Shown: positions 52,481 through 61,069 of the stretch, piece after piece
Layout of the letters: each line of letters starts with the position of its first letter
Position numbering within the stretch: position 1 is the first letter of the stretch
Assembly (NCBI GenBank): GCA_964649825.1
Contig: CAZYQW010000084.1
Span: forward strand, 1 to 64,000
Direction: 5' to 3'
From: CAZYQW01 sp964649825
Lineage (GTDB): Bacteria; Planctomycetota; B15-G4; JADJEK01
DNA length: 64,000 bases
Notes under the pieces: model-generated
What the model was told of the DNA's origin: nothing
The model's database searches: none
What the model saw: the letters and a program-made list of their open reading frames with translations, nothing else
Translations under genes and position numbers: made by a program

Positions 52481-53676
52481 CGGGAACGCCGGGGATCCTG
52501 GGCGAGATGCTGGCGGCGGCCTTCAACTCGAACGTCATGCTGTGGCGCAACGCGCCCGCGTCGACCGAGCTCGAGCAGGTCACAGTCGATTGGCTGCGGC
52601 AGATGCTCGGCCTCCCGGACGAGTTCCGCGGGATGTTCACCGACACCGCGTCGATCTCGTCGCTCCTCTCCATCGCGGCGGCGCGGCAGGCGGTCGGCGG
52701 TTGGGACTGGCGGCAGCACGGGTCGAATCACGCCGCGGCGCCGATTCTCCGGCTCTATCGCTCGAAGCACGCTCACTCCTCGATCGACAAGGCGGCTCTG
52801 CTCCTCGGGCTCGGGAAGGAGGGAGTGCGCGAGGTCGACGCGGATCGTTCCTTCGCGATGATCCCGGAGCGCCTGGCCGCCATGATCGCCGAGGATAGGG
52901 CCGCGGGCCGAATCCCGTTCTGCGTCGTCGGCACGATCGGCACGACGTCCAGCACCGCGGTCGACCCCATCGACGCAGTGGCGAGCGTCTGCGCGCGCGA
53001 GGGCGCGTGGCTGCACGTCGACGCCGCGTACGCGGGCGCGGCCGCGATCCTCGACGAGAAGCGCCGGTTGTTCTCCGGGTGGGAGCGCGCGGACTCGATC
53101 GTGTTCAACCTCCACAAGTGGTTCTTCACGCCGTTCGACGCGTCGCTGCTGCTGTTTCGCGACCCTGAACGGTTCCGAGACGCGTTCTCGCTCGTGCCCG
53201 AGTACCTCCGCACCGCGGTGGGCGGCGGCGCGATCAACTTCAACGAGTACGGCATCCAGCTCGGGCGGCGCTTCCGCGCGCTCAAGGTGTGGATGATGAT
53301 CCGGATGCTCGGCGCGTCGGGACTGAAGGAGTTGGTGCGACGGCACTGCGATCTCGCCGCCGAACTCCGCGGTTGGATGATGGATGATGCGGACTGGGAG
53401 GTCGTGGCGCCGACGCCGTTCGCCACCGTCTGCGTGCGCTACGTCGGGGGCGACGGGGACGCGGCCGACCTGGACCGCGCCAACGAACGGATCCTCGAGC
53501 ACGTGAACGCGGGAGGGAGGTTCTTTCTGTCGCACACGGTGCTCGACGACCGCTACGTGATCCGCGTCGTGATCGGCAACCCTCGCCAGACGCGCGCTCA
53601 CGTCCGCGGCTGCTTCGAGGCGCTGAAGGACGCGGCGCGGCGATGCGTCTCGGAGACGGACCGCCGCGCCTCGTGA
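52219..53676 (+). CDS. PLP-dependent group II decarboxylase (aromatic amino acid type)
   Basis: 485 residues. The sequence follows the group II decarboxylase order: THWQHPGFMAYFPSTAGTPG near residue 75 (substrate-binding His and helix), GMFTDTASISSLLSIAAAR, HAHSSIDKAALLLGLG, WLHVDAAYAGAA (the PLP Asp) and NLHKWFFTPFD with the PLP lysine Lys300. The C-terminal small domain ends in VIGNPRQTRAHV. Typical substrates are tyrosine, tryptophan, DOPA or related acids. The substrate is not settled by sequence, and some relatives are aldehyde synthases. The start and upstream 160 bases are within the direct repeat shared with 21.1 kb. Confidence 0.87.
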   Translation: MTFDESPSAFRVAAHRVVDEMADYLERLESHRVLPVLAPGDVRARLDAAPPDAPERLDDVLADVRDVIEPNLTHWQHPGFMAYFPSTAGTPGILGEMLAAAFNSNVMLWRNAPASTELEQVTVDWLRQMLGLPDEFRGMFTDTASISSLLSIAAARQAVGGWDWRQHGSNHAAAPILRLYRSKHAHSSIDKAALLLGLGKEGVREVDADRSFAMIPERLAAMIAEDRAAGRIPFCVVGTIGTTSSTAVDPIDAVASVCAREGAWLHVDAAYAGAAAILDEKRRLFSGWERADSIVFNLHKWFFTPFDASLLLFRDPERFRDAFSLVPEYLRTAVGGGAINFNEYGIQLGRRFRALKVWMMIRMLGASGLKELVRRHCDLAAELRGWMMDDADWEVVAPTPFATVCVRYVGGDGDAADLDRANERILEHVNAGGRFFLSHTVLDDRYVIRVVIGNPRQTRAHVRGCFEALKDAARRCVSETDRRAS

Positions 53677-53699
53677 CCTGCGCTGGATCGGACGAGCGG

Positions 53700-55250
53700 C
53701 TACGGCGCGATCGTGAGCGTGTTCCAGGTGCTGATCGACTTCCGGCCGCCGCGGTCGCCGGCCGAGCCGTTCCAGACCGCGCAGGCGAGGCGCACGCTCG
53801 CGCCCGGCTCGAGGCGGAGCGGGTCGGCGCCGCCCGGCTCGAGAGCTCGCCGGAAGACGACGACGTGCTCGCCGCGCTCGTACGACGCCTCGACGCGGAT
53901 CGCCGACTCCGGCGCCTCGGCCGTGTCGCCGGCGCCGCGCGCGGTCAGCTCGCGGGCCGAGTCGTGCGTCATCTTGGCGACGCGGAACCGCGGCACGTCG
54001 GTCGTCATCGTGCCGTGCGGGGCGTTCGCGAGCAGGTCGTCGATCCCGGCGGCGTCGCTGGCGGCGAACGATCGCCAATGCCAGAGCGTCACCGGCTGCT
54101 CGTCCGAGCCCATCCCGAGGAGCGGCGGCGCCTCGGCGTCCGAGAACTGCAGCGCGACGCCGTCCGGCCGAGTAGAGCCGTCGCGGGCGAACTCGTCGCG
54201 GGTCGCGTCGGGCCAGCGGACCTGGATCGCGAGCTCGGCCCCATCGTGGAGCGCCGCGAACGTGGCGCGCTTGACGGCCTCGTCGCTCCAGACGAATGGA
54301 GACAGTTCGACGGAGACCGCGGCGGCCGCCGGCCACGCGGAGGCGTCGAACGGGTCGGGCAGGCGATCGACCCGCGTCGCGACGAGTTCCTGCGGCGGCG
54401 CCGGAGCGGCCGCGCGCGCCGCGGTCGAGAGGAGCCGCGTCACGTGGAGGAGCAACGCGCTCGTGTCCGCGTCGGAGAGCCGGGTCGGCGGCATCCCCGT
54501 CCCCGGCATGCCGCCGACGACGCGGCGGGTGAGCGATTCGGGGTCGGCGCCGCCCTTGAGCGGACCGCGCGTGAAGTCGCGCGCCCAGGAGAAGGCCTCG
54601 CCCGGCCATGAAGTGGGGGAGGCGGCGCGGTCGGGGACGGGGCGGCCGCGCCCTTCAGGGCCGTGACACGCGGCGCAGTGCTCGCCGAACAGCGCGCGTC
54701 CGCGGTCGAGGTTCTTCAGCGTCGCCTCGGCGGGCTCGACAGCGGCGACCAAGGCGCCGGGCTGCATCGACCGGCGGGCCGAAGCGCGCGCCGCCGCGGC
54801 GTCGAGGGCCGTCCCGTCCGGGTCGACGGTTCGCAGGAACTCCGCGGTGAGACCGTCGACCGCGAGCGTTCGCACGTGACGGGCCAGGCGATCGAGATCG
54901 TCGGGCGCAAGCCACGCGAACGAAGGCATCGCCGACCCCGGCATCCCGCGCCGCAGCACCTGGACCAGGTCTTCGTGGGTCGGGACGCCGTTCTCCGTGC
55001 TCACGAGCTGGAACAGACCGGTGCCGAAGTCGCGGGGGCGCGGCCGCATCCAGGAGACGGCAGCGGCGTCGGCCCGTCCCTCGGCGCCGTGGCAGACCGC
55101 GCAGTGACGGACGAACAGGCGCTCGGCCACGGCGTCCCCGCCACCGCCGGCCGCGCGCGGCGCTTGTCCGGCGACCGGCGCGGCAACGGCGGCAACGACG
55201 GCCAAGAGACCCACGACGCCAGCGGCGCGGCCTCGGAAGGCGTTCTGCAT
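53700..55250 (-). CDS. Exported di-heme cytochrome c with ethylbenzene-dehydrogenase-like heme domain
   Basis: 516 residues with a signal peptide (GVVGLLAVVAAVAAPVAG). The first c-type heme site is CAVCH (residues 50-54) with an axial Met in PGSAMPSF. A second CAACH follows near residue 185 with PGTGMPPT. The last ~230 residues (FDASAWPAAAAVSVELSPFV, ELAIQVRWPDATRD, VALQFSDAE, LWHWRS) match the EB_dh/cytochrome c-552-type b-heme-binding beta-sandwich found with molybdenum oxidoreductases and nitrate/DMSO pathways. The protein should carry electrons in the periplasm. No partner oxidoreductase is in the window. Confidence 0.85.
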   Translation of the reverse strand: MQNAFRGRAAGVVGLLAVVAAVAAPVAGQAPRAAGGGGDAVAERLFVRHCAVCHGAEGRADAAAVSWMRPRPRDFGTGLFQLVSTENGVPTHEDLVQVLRRGMPGSAMPSFAWLAPDDLDRLARHVRTLAVDGLTAEFLRTVDPDGTALDAAAARASARRSMQPGALVAAVEPAEATLKNLDRGRALFGEHCAACHGPEGRGRPVPDRAASPTSWPGEAFSWARDFTRGPLKGGADPESLTRRVVGGMPGTGMPPTRLSDADTSALLLHVTRLLSTAARAAAPAPPQELVATRVDRLPDPFDASAWPAAAAVSVELSPFVWSDEAVKRATFAALHDGAELAIQVRWPDATRDEFARDGSTRPDGVALQFSDAEAPPLLGMGSDEQPVTLWHWRSFAASDAAGIDDLLANAPHGTMTTDVPRFRVAKMTHDSARELTARGAGDTAEAPESAIRVEASYERGEHVVVFRRALEPGGADPLRLEPGASVRLACAVWNGSAGDRGGRKSISTWNTLTIAP

Positions 55251-55273
55251 CGAGATTCCTCCAGCGTGACGCA

Positions 55274-55864
55274 TCACGAGTTCCGGCCGCGGGCCTTCGA
55301 TTTCTTCTTGTCGGCGGTCGTCACCTTCTTCTTCGTCCCGGTCGCGTGTCCCGTCGCTTTCGCCGGCGCGCGCTTCGTCGTCGCCGCGAGGCGACGTTCG
55401 TAGTCCGCCACGGTCTTTAGGATGTCGCTCGCGGAGACGATGCCGACGAGGGCTCGCCCCGCGGTGATCAACACCCGCTGCACGGACCGCCTCACCATCA
55501 GCCGCGCGAGCTCGCCGGCGGTCGCCGACGGCTTCGCGGTGACGAGCCGCGTCGACATGATGTCGCCCACCGTCTTCTCGGCGTCGATGGTCAGATTCGG
55601 GATCGGCTCGACCGCATCGAAGTCGATCTCGTCGTCGGCGATCGCGTAGTAGTGCTGCGTCGGCTGGTACGGGTCGATCGTCTCCGTGATCGCGCTGAGG
55701 AGATCGCTTCGCGAGATCACCCCGATCGGACGTCCCGCCGAATCGACCACCGGAACCCCGTGGATGCCGGCCTCCTCGAGCAACGTGGCAAGCTCCGTCA
55801 GCGTCGCGCTCGGCGCGACCGTCACCAGCTCCCGCTTCATCAGATCTTGCGCGGTCGTGAGCAT
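55274..55864 (-). CDS. CBS-domain protein
   Basis: 196 residues: two CBS motifs (LMKRELVTVAPSATLTELAT to GVPVVDSAGRPIGVISRSDL, and IMSTRLVTAKPSATAGELAR to RVLITAGRALVGIVSASDIL) form a Bateman module that binds adenosyl ligands. The linker holds an acidic HYYAIADDEIDFDAVE. The tail is Lys/Ala-rich (KKKVTTADKKKSKARGRNS), possibly nucleic-acid-binding. A second CBS gene lies upstream at 56020 on the same strand, so the two may act together as energy sensors. Confidence 0.85.
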   Translation of the reverse strand: MLTTAQDLMKRELVTVAPSATLTELATLLEEAGIHGVPVVDSAGRPIGVISRSDLLSAITETIDPYQPTQHYYAIADDEIDFDAVEPIPNLTIDAEKTVGDIMSTRLVTAKPSATAGELARLMVRRSVQRVLITAGRALVGIVSASDILKTVADYERRLAATTKRAPAKATGHATGTKKKVTTADKKKSKARGRNS

Positions 55865-56019
55865 CGAGGGACTCCTGCAGGTTCGCGAATTCCTCCCCAC
55901 GCTCGGGGAAAGTCTCCCGACTCGGGGGGGCCAACCCGCGGTCGCGCGGGACGCCGGGGGACGCTGCAAGAGTCATGCCGCGCGAGGGCGGTCGAAACCG
56001 GAGATCTCGTATCCGCGGG

Positions 56020-56733
56020 TCAGTCCCCGCGCGGGGTCGGCGCGGGCTCGCCTTCCGCCTTGGCTCCCGCGGCCGGGCTCGGGTTCGCGCCCGGAGCGGG
56101 GGCGGACTCGACCGACACGACGCGTGCGCCGGAGCGCCAGAGGTCGTCGACGAGCCGGTCGATGTTGCCCCCGACGATGCCGACCACGCCGGAAGTCTCA
56201 CCGTTCGACGCGCGGTGACGGAGGAGCGAGGTCAGCCGCGCGCCGCGGCGGCGGCACAGCTCGTCGTACGGCGGGGCCGAATCCACGCCACGGCCGGTCT
56301 CCTCGAAGTAGATCCGACGTTCCGCCTGGCCCCGCAGGATCTCCCACAGGCCCCGGAAGATGTCGGACTCCGTGATGATCCCGACGAGCTTCTGTCCCTG
56401 GACCACGGGAAGGCCGCCGATCCTGTTCTCGAGCATGAGGTGCGCCGCTGCCTCGATGTGCTCGTTCGGCCCGATGCACAGCACCTCGGTCGTCATCAGC
56501 GTGCGGACCGGGGCGGCGAGCGCGGCTTCGATCTGTTCGACGCGGGCCATGCCCGCCGCACCGTGCGTCATCGAGTGCAGGTGACGCTCGCTGACCATGC
56601 CGACGACGCGATCGGCGCGCACGATCGGAAGGCGCCGGATCTGAAGCTCCCTCATGCGTCGGAGGCAATCACGGGTGGAATCGTCGGGACCGGCGGATTC
56701 AACGTCCTGCGACATGAAGTGTCGGACGAACAT
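56020..56733 (-). CDS. CBS-domain protein
   Basis: 237 residues. Two CBS domains: FMSQDVESAGPDDSTRDCLR to LPIVRADRVVGMVSERHL, and LMTTEVLCIGPNEHIEAAAH to GLPVVQGQKLVGIITESDIF. After them comes a region with SGVVGIVGGNIDRLVDDLWR, resembling an ACT/BON-like strand-helix unit, and a disordered Pro/Ala tail. It probably binds AMP/ATP-type ligands and controls a partner, with the downstream CBS gene 155 bases away as a candidate. Confidence 0.83.
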   Translation of the reverse strand: MFVRHFMSQDVESAGPDDSTRDCLRRMRELQIRRLPIVRADRVVGMVSERHLHSMTHGAAGMARVEQIEAALAAPVRTLMTTEVLCIGPNEHIEAAAHLMLENRIGGLPVVQGQKLVGIITESDIFRGLWEILRGQAERRIYFEETGRGVDSAPPYDELCRRRGARLTSLLRHRASNGETSGVVGIVGGNIDRLVDDLWRSGARVVSVESAPAPGANPSPAAGAKAEGEPAPTPRGD

Positions 56734-56816
56734 CGGGGCATCTCCCGGGGCGCTGCCTCTTCATCGACGCGAACGAGCGATGGCTGAAGACGAAGCGGGC
56801 GGCGGGGATGCCGGGG

Positions 56817-57266
56817 TCAGGCGTCGGCCTTGATGGTGGCGCGCAGCAGGCTGCCGTCCTCCGATCCTTCGAAGCCCCGCTTCTTCAGCCAGGCGGTGAC
56901 GCGCACGGCCGCGGGGTGGGTCGGGCGGACGGTGTTGTAGACGTAGTTCACGCCCTTCGCGCCGGCCTCCGCCTCCAGGTGCTCCAGGATGAACGAGCCG
57001 ATCCCCTGCCCCGCGACCTCGGGGTCGGTCGCCAGCAGGACCTCGGCGTCGCCCCAGACGATGTCGAGCCAACCGTAGCCGACGGTCCGGCCGTCCGACT
57101 CCACGCGCCACCACTCGCCGGGAACGCGTTCGCCCAGTTCCGTCTCGGCGTATCGCCGATCGAAGACGCCGGCCGGCGCGCCGCCGACGATCCGTGCCTT
57201 CCCCTCGTCCCACGTGGCGTGGCTCTCTGCGATCCAGCGAAGGTTCACGTCCGGCTCCAGGTTCAT
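56817..57266 (-). CDS. GNAT-family N-acetyltransferase
   Basis: 149 residues. The CoA-binding motif A is VLLATDPEVAGQGIGSFILE, followed by HLEAEAGAKGVNYVYNTVRP and HPAAVRVTAWLKKRGFE (motif B region). The N-terminal strands TVGYGWLDIVWGD are in order. The whole small GNAT fold is present; the acceptor is unknown. Divergent from the phosphatase-family gene at 57362, separated by 95 bases. Confidence 0.8.
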   Translation of the reverse strand: MNLEPDVNLRWIAESHATWDEGKARIVGGAPAGVFDRRYAETELGERVPGEWWRVESDGRTVGYGWLDIVWGDAEVLLATDPEVAGQGIGSFILEHLEAEAGAKGVNYVYNTVRPTHPAAVRVTAWLKKRGFEGSEDGSLLRATIKADA

Positions 57267-57361
57267 TTCCGTATCGGCGCATGATAGCGGCGGTCGACGC
57301 GCCGCGGAGGGTCGATACCATTCGGCATCGAGTCCGGTCGTTCCGCTGACGAGGGAGCCGC

Positions 57362-58108
57362 GTGGCCCGAGATCGAGCCGCGGCGACGTTTCGCGTCGTC
57401 ACCTACAACATCCACAAGGGCATCGGCGGCGTCGACCGGAAGTACCGCCCCGAGCGCATCGTCGACGTGCTTCGCGCGTGTCGCGCCGACGTGCTGCTGC
57501 TGCAGGAGGTGGACGAGGGCGTGCCGCGGTCGCGCGGGCATCGCCAGGTCGACTGGCTGGGCGACGCGCTGGCGCTCGAGCATCGTGCGTACGCGCCCAA
57601 CGTTCGGCTCAAGGAGGGGCACTACGGCAACGCGGTGCTCTCGCGCTTCCCGCTCGATCACGTCGAGAACATCGATGTGACGGTGCCGCCGAAGAAGCGC
57701 CGCGGGGCCCTGCACGTGAGATTCACGGTCGAGTCGAAGGGCAAGCGGCGCCGCGTGTGGCTCTACAACGTGCATCTCGGGCTCGCGGAGTACGAACGGC
57801 GGCGCCAGGTCCGCAAGCTCCTCACCTGGCACGACGCGCATCGGTTGCGGGAGCACACGACGACGGTGATCGGAGGGGACATGAACGACGTCTGGAGGCG
57901 GATCGGCCCGCTGCTCCTCGAGCCCGGCGGTTTCGTGGGCATCCCGAACCGGCCCGCGACCTTTCCGGCCGTGCGCCCGGTGCGAGCGCTGGACGCCGTC
58001 TTCGTGAAGAACCCGTCGCGAATCGTGCGATACTCGACGCCGATCGTGCCGCCGGCTCGAAGTGCGTCCGACCACCTGCCGCTGGTGGTCACGCTCGGCT
58101 TGCTTTGA
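57362..58108 (+). CDS. Endonuclease/exonuclease/phosphatase family hydrolase
   Basis: 248 residues, GTG start. Motifs of the EEP fold are all there: VVTYNIHKGIGG (metal-binding Asn), DVLLLQEVDEG (metal Glu), YGNAVLSRFPLDHV, LYNVHLGLAEYERRRQ (catalytic His), VIGGDMNDVW (Asp-x-Asn), and SASDHLPLVVTLGL (Asp-His). These hydrolases cleave phosphodiesters of DNA, lipids or inositol. The substrate cannot be told. No signal peptide, so probably cytoplasmic. Confidence 0.88.
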   Translation: MARDRAAATFRVVTYNIHKGIGGVDRKYRPERIVDVLRACRADVLLLQEVDEGVPRSRGHRQVDWLGDALALEHRAYAPNVRLKEGHYGNAVLSRFPLDHVENIDVTVPPKKRRGALHVRFTVESKGKRRRVWLYNVHLGLAEYERRRQVRKLLTWHDAHRLREHTTTVIGGDMNDVWRRIGPLLLEPGGFVGIPNRPATFPAVRPVRALDAVFVKNPSRIVRYSTPIVPPARSASDHLPLVVTLGLL

Positions 58109-58147
58109 ACGGCGGACGATCGCGGGCAGAGATCGGGCGGGGGCGTG

Positions 58148-59029
58148 ATGGACGACCGTAGGACGGAGATCCAGGTTCGTGGGCTCGGGCCGCGCGACGT
58201 CGCCGCGCTGCATCGGACGTTCCTCGCCGCGTTCTCCGACTATCCGGTCGCGATGGCGCCGTCGTTCGAGGAGTTCGATTCTCTACTCGCCGCCCGCGGG
58301 GCCTCGCTGCCCCACACGTACGGCGCGACGGCCGGCGACCGCATCGTCGCCTTCTGGATCATCGCGATCGGGGACGTGGGTGGGGAACCCGGCGCGTACG
58401 TGATCTCGACCGGCGTCGTGCCCGAGTTCCGCCGGCGTGGGCTCGCGACGCGCCTCTTCGAGACGGTGCGAGAGCGGCTCCGGCTCGATGGACGGCGCCG
58501 GTGTCGGCTCGAGGTGCTCGTCCGGAACGAACGGGCCCTGCCCGCCTATCGCCGCCTCGGCTTCATCGTGCGGCGGGAGCTCGTCTGCCTCCGTTTCCCG
58601 ACGCACGACGGGATCCTCGCGCGCCGACGCCCGGCCAGCGTGGAAGTCACGCCGGTCTCGATCGCCGACTGGCGGTCGTGGGGCGCGATGGGGGAGGTCG
58701 AGCCGACCTGGCAGAACTCGGCGGCCACGATCGATCGCGCGGGGAGCGGCGTCGCCATGTTCGCGGCCCGCGTCGCGGGCCGCGCGGTCGGCTACGCGGT
58801 GGTGGGCCGCCGATCCGGCGATCTGCACCAGATCGGAGTGTCGCGAGACGCGCGGCGCCGGGGCGTCGGGACCGCGCTCGTCCAGGCGGTCGCCGCCGCG
58901 CTCGACTCGCCGCGCACGTTGCGCGTGATCAACCTCGATGCGCGTGCCGACGCGGGTTTCTACCACGCGCTAGGGGCGGAGGAGTTCGTCCGCCAGTACG
59001 AGATGGAGTGGTCGGACTCGGGCGCCTGA
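58148..59029 (+). CDS. Tandem GNAT acetyltransferase
   Basis: 293 residues from the ATG at 58148 (GTG three bases upstream also possible). There are two GNAT modules. The first has the motif A VISTGVVPEFRRRGLATRLF and VLVRNERALPAYRRLGF. The second has DLHQIGVSRDARRRGVGTAL and VINLDARADAGFYHALGAEE. The double GNAT layout recalls mycothiol-synthase-like and other fused acetyltransferases. Substrate unknown. Confidence 0.8.
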   Translation: MDDRRTEIQVRGLGPRDVAALHRTFLAAFSDYPVAMAPSFEEFDSLLAARGASLPHTYGATAGDRIVAFWIIAIGDVGGEPGAYVISTGVVPEFRRRGLATRLFETVRERLRLDGRRRCRLEVLVRNERALPAYRRLGFIVRRELVCLRFPTHDGILARRRPASVEVTPVSIADWRSWGAMGEVEPTWQNSAATIDRAGSGVAMFAARVAGRAVGYAVVGRRSGDLHQIGVSRDARRRGVGTALVQAVAAALDSPRTLRVINLDARADAGFYHALGAEEFVRQYEMEWSDSGA

Positions 59030-59039
59030 ACGTGACCGG

Positions 59040-59444
59040 TCAGCGCCGCGCCGCGACCTGGATCTCGACCTGCGCGTTGCCCGGCAGCTCCTTCACCGCC
59101 ACGCACGTGCGCGCCGGATACGGCCTCCGGAACCGCCCGCCGTAGATTGCGTTGAACTCCCCGTAGCGACCCATGTCGGTCAGGTAGACGCGTGCCTCGA
59201 CCACGTCCGAAAGAGCGAGGCCGACCTCCGAGAGGTTCCGCTCGATCGCGTCGATGCACGTTTCGACCTCGTGCTCGAACGAGACGCCGCGTTCCCCGAT
59301 CTTGCCGGAGAGCAGGACGAGGTCGCCGACGACGACCCCGCTCGAGTAGGGGCCGAGCGCGTTCTCGTCGACGAGGTAGCGCGGCGAGGCGCAGGCCACG
59401 AGCCCGACGAGGGTGAGGCCGAGCGAGAGACGGTGCGACGTCAT
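59040..59444 (-). CDS. RidA-family protein with lipoprotein signal
   Basis: 134 residues. RidA deaminates reactive enamine/imine intermediates. The body YSSGVVVGDLVLLSGKIGER to TCVAVKELPGNAQVEIQVA holds the conserved RidA features: Arg in PARTCVAV and Glu in VEIQV, plus the VYLTDMGRYGEFN segment. Unusually, residues 1-19 form a lipoprotein signal with lipobox LVAC (MTSHRLSLGLTLVGLVACA), so the protein should sit outside the cytoplasm. Its ATG overlaps the stop of the redoxin-GNAT fusion gene by four bases (59441-59444), which shows translational coupling. Confidence 0.83.
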   Translation of the reverse strand: MTSHRLSLGLTLVGLVACASPRYLVDENALGPYSSGVVVGDLVLLSGKIGERGVSFEHEVETCIDAIERNLSEVGLALSDVVEARVYLTDMGRYGEFNAIYGGRFRRPYPARTCVAVKELPGNAQVEIQVAARR

Positions 59445-60994
59445 CGATCTCCTTCTGGTGGCGGTGACCGGCGCCACACGTAGAGCTTGGCGTCCGGCCG
59501 CGCCGACTTCAGCTCGTCGAGCTCGGCGCCGGCCGGTCGAAGGCCGAGCGACTCGGCGATCTCCACGCCGCGCGCGTTGGACGCTCGCGTGGGGAACGCG
59601 ACGCGCTCGAACGGCCACTCGCGTTCGAGCCAATCGATCAGCGCGCCGGCGAGCGCGCGGTCGAGGTCGTTCGCGAGCTCGGGCTCGATCGTCCAGTACG
59701 CGAGCATCGCGGCGTCCTTGCCGCGGAGCGGCGGCTTGACGATGTACACGCAGCCGAGACATCGAGAGCGATCGGGCGAGAGGACCGTGTACGCGTAGCC
59801 TTCGCGGTTCTCGAACTCTCGCCAGTGGCGCTCGAGGTCGCGGCGGTTCTCGTCGAGCGTGAAGTCGTCGCGCGGCCAATCGCCCCATCCGAGCGTCTCT
59901 CGCAGGTGCGCGCGGCTCCCCATCAGCGCCGCGTAGTCGACGTCGACGTGGCGCGGAGCGAGCGGCTCGAGGTGGAAGCGACTCGTGTCGAGCGCGAGCG
60001 GCGGCTCGAACGACTTCGACCACGGATCGACCGATTCCTGCGCGGCTCGAGCATCGATCCGATTCAGCACGGCCGTCCAGCTCGGACGCTCGTGGATGAG
60101 CGCGGGAAACACCTCGACGACGCGACGGTCCTCGCCGAGCAGGTAGGTGGTGGTGCGGTCGAACCGTTCGGTCTGCCGGCGGCCGACGTCGCAGAGGAGC
60201 TCGAAGGAGGGGCCTTCCTCGCCGAACGGCTTCAGCATGCGGGCGAACGTCTCGAGGTCCGTGTCCTCCTGCGCGATCGCGAAGACGGGCACGCCGCGGG
60301 AGCGGAACTCATCGATCCTCTTCTGCAGCTCCACGAGCTGCCGGGCGCAGTACGGTCACCAAAACGCGCGGTAGGTCGTGATGACGACCGCGGAGCGGCC
60401 GAGGATCGCGTCGAGGTCGACCTCGGTTCCGTCGGCGCGCGGCAGCGCGAAGCCCTCGACGAGGTCGCCGGGCTCGTACTCGTCGCCCTCGCCCCATGTC
60501 GCGGGAACGGGGTCGATCGCCCGCGCGGTCGCGCCGGCCTGCAGCGGCAGCTCGTAGCGCGCGCGGAGCAGCCGCGTCGCGTCCTCGCCCCCGGGCGTGG
60601 CGTAGACGAGCACGTTGATGCGGATCGCGTCGCCGGGGGCGGCGTCCTCGAACATCGAGAACGAGATCTCGGTCTCCTCGCCGACTTCGACGAGCCGCTC
60701 GAACGGCGCACGGAGGTACTCGTTCTGCGCGAGCTCGGCGGTCGTCGTCGGGCGGCGCCCGTCGAGGTCGACCGACTCGGGGACCTGGAGCTGCACGATC
60801 GGCTGCGACACCTTCCCCGGCGGGATCGTCCACCCCTCGGCGAGGTCGACCCTCAGCGTGAACGCCGCCTCCGCGTCGTCGAGGAGCTCGACGTCGGCCG
60901 GCAACGACGCGGCGACCCGCAACGGCGAGCCGGCGACGCTCGCGAAGGACGCCGCGATCAGGAACGGAAGCGGAGCGAGGCACGTGGCGATCAT
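59441..60994 (-). CDS. Selenocysteine redoxin fused to DsbD-N-like and GNAT domains
   Basis: 517 residues if the TGA at 60356-60358 is read as Sec213; otherwise two fragments would be called. Residues 1-20 look like a signal peptide. Residues ~30-170 resemble the N-terminal DsbD beta domain (FTLRVDLAEGWTIPPGKVSQ). Residues ~180-300 are an AhpC/TSA redoxin: GDLVEGFALPRADGTEVDLD, VVITTYRAFW, then TGA-CCG-TAC-TGC (W-U-P-Y-C) and VELQKRIDEFRSRGVPVFAI. The Sec replaces the first Cys of the CxxC, and the frame stays protein-like on both sides. From ~315 it continues without a stop into a GNAT domain (FHLEPLAPRHVDVDYAALMG, CLGCVYIVKPPL, WLEREWPFERVAFPTRASNA). A SECIS-like hairpin follows the TGA. 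RidA is coupled downstream. Confidence 0.9.
60325..60341 (-). promoter_or_regulatory. Bacterial SECIS-like hairpin for Sec213 of the redoxin fusion
   Basis: GCAGCUC-GUG-GAGCUGC forms a perfect 7-bp stem with a three-base loop beginning GU. The stem starts 14 nt after the UGA and the loop 21 nt after it, within the bacterial SECIS range. Its shape closely matches that of the thioredoxin gene, although its stem sequence is unrelated. Confidence 0.78.
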
Positions 60995-61069
60995 GTCGGT
61001 CTCTGGTGCGCGGGCGCCGGAGATCGTAGTCGGTCGCGGTCCGGAACGCTCGAGATCTCCGCCGGAGGC

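Noticed and set aside
53700..55250. Anammox- or methanotroph-type cytochrome
   Set aside because: The C-terminal domain is the EB_dh-type heme module and only two CxxCH sites are present; no partner genes support a specialised metabolism.
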